Part shown: positions 16,795-25,701 of the stretch, piece after piece
How positions within the stretch are numbered: position 1 is the first letter of the stretch
How the letters are laid out: every line of letters begins with the position of its first letter
Origin: Croceicoccus naphthovorans
GTDB taxonomy: Bacteria; Pseudomonadota; Alphaproteobacteria; Sphingomonadales; Sphingomonadaceae
Reading direction: 5' to 3'
NCBI RefSeq assembly: GCF_001028705.1
Contig: NZ_CP011770.1
Coordinates: 3,479,807-3,543,806 of the forward strand
Length of the DNA: 64,000 bases
Translations under genes and position numbers: made by a program
The notes under the pieces: model-generated
The model's database searches: none
What the model was told of the DNA's origin: nothing
Seen by the model: only the letters and a program-made list of their open reading frames with translations

Positions 16795-17482
16795 GGAGGC
16801 AGGCGAGCCGCCGCAGATCCGCGAAGCGTTCGAGCGGACTGTCCGGCTCGTTTCCAGCGCGCGCTTGCGCGAAGCGGTCATGGCTCCACTTGCCGACAGT
16901 GATGCCGAGCTTGCGCTGCTCGCTGAAATCGAGGGGGCGACGAGTTCGCGCCTGATCGCCGAAGAGCGCGGGTTTGGCGAACTGACAGCCGACGAACTGG
17001 TTCACGGCGTGCCGCATGCCAGATTTATCAATGCGAGCTTTGCCTATGCCAAGCCGCGCGAGCCCAATCGCTTCAACCCCGCGAACCGCGGCGCATGGTA
17101 TGCCGCGCTCGATGTCGAGACCTGTATCGCCGAGGTCGGTCATCATCTGACCCAGGCGCTCGCCGATGCCGGCGATTTCGATGCCGTTGTCGAATATGGC
17201 GAGATGATCGCCAGCATGGCGGGGGTCTTTATCGATCTGCGCGGCCTGCCTGATCACCCCGCACTCGATCCGGACAAAACGAAAGGCTATCCTGTCGGCA
17301 ATGCTCTAGCGGCGCAGGCGCGCACCGCCGGCCATAACGGGATCATCTATTCTTCGGTCCGCTATGCGGGCGGAACCTGCATCGCGGCCTTGTGGCCCAA
17401 TGTCGTGCAATCGGTCGCGCAAGGGGCGATGTACCGCCTGACCTGGACCGGCAATCCGGACTATAGTTGGGAAGCAATCTAG
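16781..17482 (+). CDS. RES-domain toxin (ParT/MbcT-like)
   Basis: The 233-residue protein carries the RES domain: RFNPANRGAWYAALDVETCIAEVGHH near residues 98-125 and a C-terminal NGIIYSSVRYAGGTCIAALWP segment. RES toxins degrade or modify NAD+ (MbcT is an NAD+ phosphorylase). The best start is GTG 16781, inside the end of the antitoxin gene; a later ATG at 16880 would remove the N-terminal helical part but keep the domain. Confidence 0.87.
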   Translation: MAGSEEAGEPPQIREAFERTVRLVSSARLREAVMAPLADSDAELALLAEIEGATSSRLIAEERGFGELTADELVHGVPHARFINASFAYAKPREPNRFNPANRGAWYAALDVETCIAEVGHHLTQALADAGDFDAVVEYGEMIASMAGVFIDLRGLPDHPALDPDKTKGYPVGNALAAQARTAGHNGIIYSSVRYAGGTCIAALWPNVVQSVAQGAMYRLTWTGNPDYSWEAI

Positions 17483-17582
17483 CCGCTTCCCGCTTTCGCT
17501 ACGCCAGCCTGCGCTCACACAGCTTCCGACTTGAATATGCGATGCAAAGCCGCCGTGCTGCCCTTCACGAAAGGAGACAGCT

Positions 17583-19577
17583 TTGTCGGCAACCCGGATA
17601 TTGTGGGGTCAGATACTCGTCGTCTTCGCCCTCACGCTCGCAGGCGTTTGGGTGGGTACCCAATGGACCGCGCACGCGCTCGGCTATCAGGCACAATTGG
17701 GCGCGCCGTGGTTCAGTGTTTTCGGAGCACCTGTCTATCCGCCTTACGCCATCTTCTGGTGGTGGTTCAGCTACGAAGCCTATGCTCCGCGCATCTTCGA
17801 GACCGGCGGAATGATCGCCGCATCGGGCGGTCTCGTGTCGGTCGTGGTCGCTATCGGCATGTCGGTCTGGCGCGCCCGAGAGATCAGGAACAGCGCGACC
17901 TATGGCTCGGCGCGCTGGGCGACCCGTTCCGAAATTTCACGCGCGGGCCTTCTGGCAGGCAAGGGCGTCATTATCGGCCAGCATGCCAATCTCTATCTTC
18001 GCCACGACGGACCCGAACATGTGCTCTGTTTCGCACCAACGCGCAGCGGCAAGGGGGTCGGCCTTGTCGTCCCGACGCTCCTGACCTGGCCGCATTCTGC
18101 GATCGTGCACGATATCAAAGGTGAGAACTGGGAGCTGACCGCAGGCTTCCGATCCCGGTTCAGTCGCACGCTTCTGTTCGATCCGACCAATGAGGCGTCG
18201 GCAGCCTACAACCCGCTGATGGAAGTGCGCCGCGGCATCAACGAGGTGCGCGACGTGCAAAACATCGCCGATGTGCTGGTCGATCCCGAAGGCTCGCTTG
18301 AACGGCGCAACCACTGGGAGAAGACCAGCCATGCGCTTCTCGTCGGGGCCATTCTGCATGTGCTTTATGCCGAGCCTGACAAGACGCTTGCCGGGGTGGC
18401 GAACTTCCTGTCCGATCCGCGCCGATCGATCGAGGCGACTCTGACCGCAATGATGCGCACGCCGCATCTGGGGGAAGACGGCGTCCATCCGGTGGTTGCG
18501 AGCGCGGCGAGAGAACTGCTGAACAAGTCAGAGAACGAACGCTCGGGCGTGCTCTCGACCGCGATGTCGTTCCTCGGGCTGTACCGCGATCCGGTCATCG
18601 CCAGGGTCACGCGGCATTGCGAATGGCGCATCGCGGACCTAGTGGCACAGGGCCAACCGGTTACACTCTATCTCGTCGTCCCGCCATCAGACATCAGCCG
18701 CACCAAGCCGCTTATCCGGCTCATCCTCAACCAGCTCGGAAGACGAATGACCGAGGACCTGCAGGAAGGTGCCGATCGCGAGCGGCTTCTCCTTATGCTC
18801 GACGAGTTCCCTGCCTTGGGCAGGCTCGACTTCTTCGAAAGCGCGCTCGCCTTCATGGCGGGCTACGGCATCAAAGCCTTTCTGATCGCCCAGTCATTGA
18901 ACCAGATCGAGAAGGCATACGGCCAGAACAATGCCATTCTCGACAATTGCCATGTGCGGGTGTGCTTCGCGACCAATGATGAGCGCACTGCCAAGCGCGT
19001 TTCGGAATCGCTCGGGACTGCGACCGAAACCCGGGCAATGCGCAATTATGCCGGGCACCGCCTCTCCCCGTGGCTCGGTCATTTGATGGTCTCGCGCTCG
19101 GAGACGGCGCGCGCTCTTCTGACCCAGGGCGAGATCATGCAGCTTCCCGATACCGACGAAATCGTGATGCTCGCAGGCGTGCATCCGATCCGTGCCAGGA
19201 AAGCGCGCTACTACCGCGATCCGCAGCTCAGCAAACGGGTGGAGTGTCCACCGACGGTTGAAAAGCCGGAGTTCGCAGCGGACGAGAGCGAATGGCACGG
19301 GAGACATGTGACCGCGCCTTCGCAATTGGAGAAATCGCCGACCGCGTCTGAAGAGTACGAGGTCGATGATCGCCAGTCCGATGGCGGGATCCGCCAATCC
19401 CCTGAATTGCCGGAATACGAAGATGTGGCGCCGCCGCCAGTCGAGATCCCCAACGAATTTGAGTTTGACGACCGAACGGACGACGATCAGGCAAACCGCA
19501 ATCGCAGAATGGCCGAGCGGATGCAGGCCAATGCGCGGCGCGCTGCGCTCGATCCCGGCGACGGGATCGAGCTATGA
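17583..19577 (+). CDS. traG: Type IV coupling protein TraG/VirD4
   Basis: The 664-residue inner-membrane ATPase links the relaxosome to the transfer channel. It has two or three N-terminal membrane segments (residues 8-30, 45-66, 75-95), Walker A (APTRSGKGVGLV, about residue 152), Walker B (LLLMLDEFPALG, about residue 401) and a disordered acidic C-terminus. TTG 17583 is the start; AAGGAG lies just upstream. It overlaps the CopG-like gene by four bases. In comparable elements trbB follows shortly; here a 12-kb defence insert lies between. Confidence 0.93.
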   Translation: MSATRILWGQILVVFALTLAGVWVGTQWTAHALGYQAQLGAPWFSVFGAPVYPPYAIFWWWFSYEAYAPRIFETGGMIAASGGLVSVVVAIGMSVWRAREIRNSATYGSARWATRSEISRAGLLAGKGVIIGQHANLYLRHDGPEHVLCFAPTRSGKGVGLVVPTLLTWPHSAIVHDIKGENWELTAGFRSRFSRTLLFDPTNEASAAYNPLMEVRRGINEVRDVQNIADVLVDPEGSLERRNHWEKTSHALLVGAILHVLYAEPDKTLAGVANFLSDPRRSIEATLTAMMRTPHLGEDGVHPVVASAARELLNKSENERSGVLSTAMSFLGLYRDPVIARVTRHCEWRIADLVAQGQPVTLYLVVPPSDISRTKPLIRLILNQLGRRMTEDLQEGADRERLLLMLDEFPALGRLDFFESALAFMAGYGIKAFLIAQSLNQIEKAYGQNNAILDNCHVRVCFATNDERTAKRVSESLGTATETRAMRNYAGHRLSPWLGHLMVSRSETARALLTQGEIMQLPDTDEIVMLAGVHPIRARKARYYRDPQLSKRVECPPTVEKPEFAADESEWHGRHVTAPSQLEKSPTASEEYEVDDRQSDGGIRQSPELPEYEDVAPPPVEIPNEFEFDDRTDDDQANRNRRMAERMQANARRAALDPGDGIEL

Positions 19578-20044
19578 GCAAGGGCAACCGTATCAAGCAT
19601 ACGTTCCGCCTGCCGCCGGCCCTTTCCAGGCAGCTTGCAGACTATGCGGGTCGCAAGCGCGTTTCCCAGGCTTCGGTGGTAGAGGCCGCCGTCGGCTCTT
19701 TTCTCTCTCCCGATGGATCGGAACGCATGGAAGCGGCCTTCAGTCGACGCCTTGATCGCATAAGCCGACAGATCGGCAAGCTCGACTATCATATCGAGGT
19801 CGGGAACGAGGCATTCGCGCTCTACCTCAGGCGATGGCTGGCGGTGACCCCGGCCATGCCGTTTGAAGCCAATGCCGCTGCGCGTGCCGATGCAGAAAAG
19901 CGGTTCGACTTCTTCGTCGAAGCGCTCGCGCGGCGCATGGAAACGGGCAGGCATCTCGCTGACGATCTCATTCGCGCGGCTTCGGAACCAAGGCTGAGTG
20001 AGATTGAAAATCCGGACGGAGACGGCCCTGAGCCTCCGGCGTAG
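19574..20044 (+). CDS. CopG-like ribbon-helix-helix transfer protein
   Basis: The 156-residue protein has an N-terminal ribbon-helix-helix motif (HTFRLPPALSRQLADYAGRKRVSQASVVEAAV, residues 9-40) and a helical C-terminal half. Proteins of this type follow traG in alphaproteobacterial trb loci and are thought to assist relaxosome assembly or regulate transfer genes. ATGA overlap with traG shows coupling. Confidence 0.85.
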   Translation: MSKGNRIKHTFRLPPALSRQLADYAGRKRVSQASVVEAAVGSFLSPDGSERMEAAFSRRLDRISRQIGKLDYHIEVGNEAFALYLRRWLAVTPAMPFEANAAARADAEKRFDFFVEALARRMETGRHLADDLIRAASEPRLSEIENPDGDGPEPPA

Positions 20045-20178
20045 CCCTGACAAAGACCTTCGATAGTCCGGCAGGAAACACACATGAATAGAGCAGAGGA
20101 ACGCTTTCTTTCATGCGCCGGCGCACCTGCAGGAATGCGAGGGTGCAACCATTCCAAGTGCTTGCTAAAGGTCCAGTA

Positions 20179-21102
20179 ATGCGCACCGAACTCGATCATC
20201 TGCCTCCGCAAAAGCAACGGGAACTTGAGCGCGTGGTGCAGCTGATCTTCGAAGAATTCGATGATGCCTTTGCGCTGGCGAAGCACGAGTGGAAGAAGGC
20301 CGGTCGCATTCTCAAGGTCATTCTCTACGGCAGCTATGCCCGCGGAACTTGGGTCGACGAGCCGCATACGGCCAAGGGCTACCAGTCGGACTACGATCTG
20401 CTCATCATCGTCAACGACAAGCGGCTGGTCGACCGGGTCAAGTACTGGTCGAAGCTCGATGACCGGCTGATGCGCGAGTACGGCGTGACCAAATCGCTCA
20501 AGACGCCGGTCAATTTCATCGTCCATACGCTGCAGGAGGTGAACGACGGTCTCGCGCACGGACGCTATTTCTTCATGGATGTCGCGAAGGACGGGATCGC
20601 GCTTTACCAATCCGACGACACCGAGCTCCACACGCCGAAGCCCAAGACTGCCGGTGAGGCGCTGGCAATGGCGCAGGAGTATTTCGACGAGTGGTTCCCG
20701 ACAGCGATGCAACGGTATGAGCTATCAAAGGTGGGCCGGGAGCGAGGATTCCTAAAACCCGCAGCATTCGACATGCATCAATCGGCCGAATTTCTATACC
20801 ATTGCGTGCTGTTGGTCTGCACGTTCTATACACCGCATGTGCATAATCTGGGTTTTCTCCGCACCCAGGCGGAGCGAATCGACCCACGCCTGACCTATGT
20901 CTGGCCGCGCGACACGCGCCGCGATCGTGCGCGCTTTGAGAAGCTGAAGGAAGCGTACGTCAAGGCTAGATACTCAAAGCATTACCGCATCACCAGCGAA
21001 GAGCTCGAATGGCTCGGAGAGCAGGTTGAGGAGCTTGGCCGGGTCGTGCACGAGATATGCTCAGACCGTCTCAAAAAGCTCAGTAATGAAATAAACCCCT
21101 AA
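20179..21102 (+). CDS. Nucleotidyltransferase-HEPN fusion protein
   Basis: The 307-residue protein combines a MNT-type nucleotidyltransferase domain with a C-terminal HEPN-like helical domain. The N-terminal domain has LYGSYARG at residues 49-56 and the metal aspartates Asp71 and Asp73 in QSDYDLLII. The C-terminal part has FDMHQSAEFLYHCVLLVCTFY and a YVKARYSKHYRIT segment with an R-x3-H arrangement. Such pairs act as toxin-antitoxin or anti-phage modules. ATG 20179 is preferred because the upstream open frame is not protein-like. It converges on the receiver gene with 132 bases between. Its role is inferred from its place at the edge of the defence insert. Confidence 0.8.
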   Translation: MRTELDHLPPQKQRELERVVQLIFEEFDDAFALAKHEWKKAGRILKVILYGSYARGTWVDEPHTAKGYQSDYDLLIIVNDKRLVDRVKYWSKLDDRLMREYGVTKSLKTPVNFIVHTLQEVNDGLAHGRYFFMDVAKDGIALYQSDDTELHTPKPKTAGEALAMAQEYFDEWFPTAMQRYELSKVGRERGFLKPAAFDMHQSAEFLYHCVLLVCTFYTPHVHNLGFLRTQAERIDPRLTYVWPRDTRRDRARFEKLKEAYVKARYSKHYRITSEELEWLGEQVEELGRVVHEICSDRLKKLSNEINP

Positions 21103-21234
21103 TCGATGCTCGCCTGTCGGGTCCGATCGCACTGTAGCAGATGTCTGCGTTGCGCGCCTACTTCGGACCTAGCTGAATATTGTTTTCGATCGCGAGGAGA
21201 GACGCTCATCACAGGGCGAAGTTCTGAAAGAGGC

Positions 21235-23148
21235 CTAGTCGTGCTCGGAAAGTAGTGTGAAAGCGAAACCAGAATTCTGCAGCACACTGGCCGAAGGATG
21301 CGAGCTCTCGCCATCAAATAGCTTGCCAATCGGCTTATTTTTCTGGCTCGCATCGTTGCCCACACTTCTGGAAGGAGCGATTAGTTGGGCCGCTTGGCTG
21401 GGTTTAAGTGGATATTTTAGGTTCTGGAAGCCTGTGCGGAACAACTGCTGAAGCTGGGTTTGCTGCTGGAGCGCCTCTATTTCGGATCGACTATTGGTGG
21501 CGACATCACCGAGGTCGATACCCAAGATCGCATCGGCAAAATCGTCTTCCTGCGTCTGGTCGAAGGCGATGCGTGCGGTCTTGGTGCGCTGATCGATATG
21601 CATCACACCTGTCAGATCGGATTTGCTACCGATCTTGATTACGACGAGGTCGCCATTTTTTGTCGGGTAGGCGCATTGCACGGTTATGTTGAAAGTACGA
21701 GGAGGCAGGGCCATCATTCCCACGCGTCCGATGTGATCGAGATATTGTTGCCGCAGATTGAGGGCGCTAACGTCCCTTAAAGTTTCCGCAATCTTTGCAG
21801 ACCCGTCCGACGCCAAGTGATTTTTCGCGCGTTGGAGCGTAATTGTAGCTGGAAATCCGAAGTCCCATCTGATCTGATAACGCTTCTTCCCGCGTGTGAT
21901 GATTGGCGTCGTCTTGTCTTCGCCAAAAAGTGGCTCCGTCATAGCGAGCGGTTCTAGGGTACCTCCGATAAGCAGTGCTGCGTGGAGGTTTTTGCCACGC
22001 AGCAGATCACATTCCGGCGAGGCAACGAAAAACACCCTGTTTGGGTCGCCTTTGAAAATGCTGGCCTTGCTGACCGATCCCTGGAGCCGGGACATGAGAA
22101 TGTCACCAAATGTGAGTGGCCAGACCGAGCCATTGTCTCGCTTGCGCCGCTCGGGATTAGCGAAGACCGTCCGCTCGATGAGGCGGAAACTGTCCTTTCC
22201 CTTAGCGATCGTCAAAGGAGCCGGCTTGTCGCTTATTTTGTCTAGCGCCTCGGCTCCGGACAGGATTTCCTTGTCGGCTTCGATTTCATATTGAAGGACG
22301 CGGTCGAGAACGCTGACCATATAGCTTGATGGCAGCAGTCCTTCGGCTGATAAAAGCAGCGATTTGATATGATGCAGGTCGTCGATATCGATTCTTCGCA
22401 ATTCTCGTCCCGCACGTTCGACCGCGTCAGATGCGCCGGTCTTCCACTTCTTAGTGAATTCCGCCAGCAAGAGACTATCTTCACGGTGCGTCGCCAAGGT
22501 TGCGATGATGCGCCGCATTCGAGCGCCCTTCTTGATTACCTTTTTCTGGATGCTGCGGAAACCGGATGCGTGGAGCTCGACCTCGTCGCGAAGCCCGGGT
22601 GCCTCTTCTGTGAGGCTGATCTGCGACATCAGAACAACTGCGGGGGGGGCGTCACGGCCGTCGATCACTTTTTTCAGGCCGGCTACAGTCGTTTGCCTGT
22701 CTTCGTCCGACTGGGCGGCACCAAGAAAAAGGTCGATGATGATGAGGTCCACCTGCTCGGCAGCTTTGACAAAGTCGCGTCCTGCTTTGGTGAACGCAAT
22801 CCCGAGATCGGTCAGTATTTCTTCGATCTCACCGAGAGCTTTGATGTCTCGCAGGCTCTTCGCGACATAGTCGGCGAACAGGTCGCGAACCAGATCGTCA
22901 AGAACTCCACGGTGTTCCCACAGCGCTTGAATGAAGGCGTCATCACCGCGAAGATCGGCTCTCTCATCGGGGTCAAAGCCCGGGAAAACGGCTTCCAAGC
23001 GCTCGAGCGCGTCGCCAATGGCGTCGTCGAAAAAGATATCCCAGTCTACATCTGCAAGCTCGCTCGCGCGCGGTACTAGGTCATAGCCATCATCGACAAT
23101 GAGCGCGGACTTTATGCCCGCCGCGGCGATGATTTCCTTGTCCGTCAT
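21235..23148 (-). CDS. Large receiver-domain protein of a putative Ssp-associated defence pair
   Basis: The 637-residue protein begins like a response regulator: acidic pair Asp19-Asp20 in ALIVDD, probable phosphoacceptor Asp139 in LIIIDLFLG, and Ser175 in AVVLMS. About 110 residues are inserted between the first two elements, mostly helical. The remaining 450 residues are not a known output domain; they contain a VFFVASPECDLLRG segment near residue 375 and no DNA-binding motif that I recognise. The start overlaps the stop of the GHKL gene by four bases (ATGA), so the two are surely co-translated. A phosphorelay or signalling role is inferred from the partner. Confidence 0.75.
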   Translation of the reverse strand: MTDKEIIAAAGIKSALIVDDGYDLVPRASELADVDWDIFFDDAIGDALERLEAVFPGFDPDERADLRGDDAFIQALWEHRGVLDDLVRDLFADYVAKSLRDIKALGEIEEILTDLGIAFTKAGRDFVKAAEQVDLIIIDLFLGAAQSDEDRQTTVAGLKKVIDGRDAPPAVVLMSQISLTEEAPGLRDEVELHASGFRSIQKKVIKKGARMRRIIATLATHREDSLLLAEFTKKWKTGASDAVERAGRELRRIDIDDLHHIKSLLLSAEGLLPSSYMVSVLDRVLQYEIEADKEILSGAEALDKISDKPAPLTIAKGKDSFRLIERTVFANPERRKRDNGSVWPLTFGDILMSRLQGSVSKASIFKGDPNRVFFVASPECDLLRGKNLHAALLIGGTLEPLAMTEPLFGEDKTTPIITRGKKRYQIRWDFGFPATITLQRAKNHLASDGSAKIAETLRDVSALNLRQQYLDHIGRVGMMALPPRTFNITVQCAYPTKNGDLVVIKIGSKSDLTGVMHIDQRTKTARIAFDQTQEDDFADAILGIDLGDVATNSRSEIEALQQQTQLQQLFRTGFQNLKYPLKPSQAAQLIAPSRSVGNDASQKNKPIGKLFDGESSHPSASVLQNSGFAFTLLSEHD

Positions 23149-25565
23149 TCATCGCTCCCGATGACGCGATAATCGAACGTGGTGTATCGTCCCTCGCTGT
23201 TTACAATTTCGGTGTCGATGACAAGCGCGCCGCCATTGTGCTCCGCTGCCTCGCGGGCAATGAACAGCCCGAGTCCGCGCCGTCGGCTCTTGTCCTTCAG
23301 CGAGAAAAACAGGTCGAAAACCCGCTCGGCGTATTCGGGCGATATACCGGGCCCATTATCGGTTACCCGTACCCGCGGTGGATTGTCCTCCACCGCTATC
23401 GTGAGCAGCGGCTTGAAGCCCAGTTTGCGTTCGCGCTCAATATCCATCCAGTAGACAGAATTGGAAACGAGGTTTTCAATAACCTGTGCGACCATGCCTT
23501 TGACGGCTTTCAGCGCAACCGGACGATCGGGGAAATGCGTTTCAAGTTTGACATGGTGTCGGTCGAACTGCGCTTCGTGGGCACTGAGGAGGTCGCGGAC
23601 AAGCTCGTCAAGTTCGAACGCCTCCTTGCGTTGTCGGCCACTCACGCTGAGCGGGTCGAGAATACGAAGCCGCTTGCTTATCGCTTTCATCGACGCGCGC
23701 AGACTTTCCAACCTGCTTCGTACCTCTTCCGGTACGTTTTTACGCTGAAGCTTGTTTAGCGTGTCGAGCGCATCCTCGGCGGATCGAGCCAATTCGTGGG
23801 CAACGACCTCGACCATCAGACCTACGCCGGCCATCGCGACCATCTGATCGGTATCCTGCTCGAGCTCGAGAATCCGCTCCCGCGCTTCTGCGGCATACCG
23901 GGAAAATTCTTCACGCATCTCTTCAAACTCGGCGACGATCTCTCGCTGGTCTTCATCGGCCGATCGGGCGAGCGCGCGAATTGCTTTCTTCATCCGCTGT
24001 TCGAGGGCTTTCGTACGGGTCGGGTCCGTCGGCACTCTCGGCTTGTTTTTCTTGAAAGCGTTTTCGACGCGCTTCATTTCGTCGCGTAGCCTGTCGACAG
24101 CGAGCTGTATCGCCTCTTTGAGAACCGCTTCTTCTGGGGTGTGCCGCAAACCCTCTCGGTTGGTTTGGTCGATTAGATGCGGATTGCTGAAGCGGCCAAT
24201 ATCTACCTGTCCGACAAACTGAATCCGGTTGAGCGCATAGCCCTTTGCGCGCAGAGCTGTGCGATCGAGTTCGAGCCAGTCATCATCTTCGGTACCATAG
24301 GGATAGACCCTGAATCCGTCGCGATAGAGCCGCACTCCCATCCATTGGTCGAGCAATTTGCGCAAAGCCTGGTAATCGCCTGTACTCCGGCCCTTTCGCA
24401 GCGTTGCGCGATTGAACCAATAGAGTTCGAAATTGAAAGGTCCGACGTCAGTCAGTGCGGCTGCGTTTACATCACGCTTGTTTTCCCGGCTGCGTTTTTG
24501 ACGCAGGCCGACCAGTGCGGCGAGCAAATCGTCGAATTTCAATGTCTCGATCTGGTGCTCGACGGGATGCTCGAACCCAAGATTGACGAGCTCCATTCGC
24601 AGCGTGAGTTCGGGAGAGCCGTCCCGGATCTTATACTCACCCTTGAGGGTCGCGTGGGCATGAGAAAGGAAATTTTTGTCAAGCCGGGCAAAATTGATGC
24701 GCTCGCCGTTCCAGAAAATGGCAATGCGGTGGCGTTTGGACTTTCCAATCGGGTTGGCAAGCAACGAAAAATCATCAACGGCAAGCCGTTCAACACGGTT
24801 GCGATCCCAATTGGCCTTTAGCCTGCGGACGCGAATGTCAGTCCCGCTGTAGTCCGGTTGCGGCTTCTCTCCGCCCACGCGCGGTTCGATCGTGACATCC
24901 TCGATCATCTTTTGCGGATCTTCGAAGTCGGTCCAATCGATGTCCAAGATGTTGAAGGTCTCGTCTTCTTCACGGGCGGTTCGAACTGTCAGCCGGTCGC
25001 CAAGACGCATTGCGGAGAGCCGGCCTATGCCTTTCTCGCCCAAATACGGAGCTTCGCTGACACCGTCTTCAAACGCAGTGTCGACTTCTTCTTTGCGCGA
25101 TTTGGTTCCGAGAACCAGAAACACGGTTTCGAGCTGTTCCAAGGACATGCCCGACCCGGTGTCAGAAACCGTTACCTGGTTGAGCGCATCAATCTCTTCT
25201 AGCGCAGCATCGTATTCGTCGAGATCGTCGATATTCTCGAGAAATTCGATCGCCCTATCGTAAAGCTTGCCTGCATCGCTGAAGAGGCGGGCACGGGTTT
25301 CATCGAGCAGTTCGGCAAGCGCTTCCTCGAAATCGAACTCATCTTCCGCATGATTGCCATTGTCGGGCATATTTCGCAGGCGGTTCACGGTATGGCGCAA
25401 CTCGAGATAGTCCCTGCGGGCGAGGACAACCTTGAATTTGATCGTGACGCCGTCCTTCGTCCCTGCGTCAACACCGTTCTTGATAAGCTCATAGAATGCG
25501 ATCGCGTCGGAGCTGATGAGCTCTGAACCGAGCTCAAGAACGGTGCGGGCCGAAACCTTAAACAT
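23145..25565 (-). CDS. Double-GHKL ATPase / histidine kinase-like protein
   Basis: The protein of about 806 residues has two Bergerat-fold ATP-binding regions. The N-terminal one resembles Hsp90/MORC-type ATPases (AFYELIKNGVDAG near residue 30, VSDTGSGM near 140, GEKGIGR near 180). The C-terminal one resembles histidine kinases: VIENLVSNSVYW, VRVTDNGPGIS and LFFSLKDKSRRRGLGLFIARE, preceded by an H-box-like VVAHELARSAED near residue 590. A charged coiled-coil region (about 490-580) joins them. ATG complement 25565 is preferred; a GTG nine bases upstream is also open. It is followed with ATGA overlap by the receiver gene, and sspD ends 136 bases upstream. Function unknown; a sensor that triggers the receiver partner is the simplest idea. 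Confidence 0.8.
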   Translation of the reverse strand: MFKVSARTVLELGSELISSDAIAFYELIKNGVDAGTKDGVTIKFKVVLARRDYLELRHTVNRLRNMPDNGNHAEDEFDFEEALAELLDETRARLFSDAGKLYDRAIEFLENIDDLDEYDAALEEIDALNQVTVSDTGSGMSLEQLETVFLVLGTKSRKEEVDTAFEDGVSEAPYLGEKGIGRLSAMRLGDRLTVRTAREEDETFNILDIDWTDFEDPQKMIEDVTIEPRVGGEKPQPDYSGTDIRVRRLKANWDRNRVERLAVDDFSLLANPIGKSKRHRIAIFWNGERINFARLDKNFLSHAHATLKGEYKIRDGSPELTLRMELVNLGFEHPVEHQIETLKFDDLLAALVGLRQKRSRENKRDVNAAALTDVGPFNFELYWFNRATLRKGRSTGDYQALRKLLDQWMGVRLYRDGFRVYPYGTEDDDWLELDRTALRAKGYALNRIQFVGQVDIGRFSNPHLIDQTNREGLRHTPEEAVLKEAIQLAVDRLRDEMKRVENAFKKNKPRVPTDPTRTKALEQRMKKAIRALARSADEDQREIVAEFEEMREEFSRYAAEARERILELEQDTDQMVAMAGVGLMVEVVAHELARSAEDALDTLNKLQRKNVPEEVRSRLESLRASMKAISKRLRILDPLSVSGRQRKEAFELDELVRDLLSAHEAQFDRHHVKLETHFPDRPVALKAVKGMVAQVIENLVSNSVYWMDIERERKLGFKPLLTIAVEDNPPRVRVTDNGPGISPEYAERVFDLFFSLKDKSRRRGLGLFIAREAAEHNGGALVIDTEIVNSEGRYTTFDYRVIGSDE

Positions 25566-25701
25566 AACGGGCACATAGAACGGAAATGGTAAAATGACAG
25601 TATTCTAATTTTGGCATTTCAAGCATGCCCCCGGAACCAAGGAAAGTTGATTTGTCGACATCATAGATTGCAAACTTGAGCCTCGACATTTGTAGGCTTC
25701 G

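Noticed and set aside
20113..20178. Upstream extension of the nucleotidyltransferase-HEPN gene
   Set aside because: The extra 22 residues are basic and Cys-rich with no ribosome site; the domain starts normally at ATG 20179.
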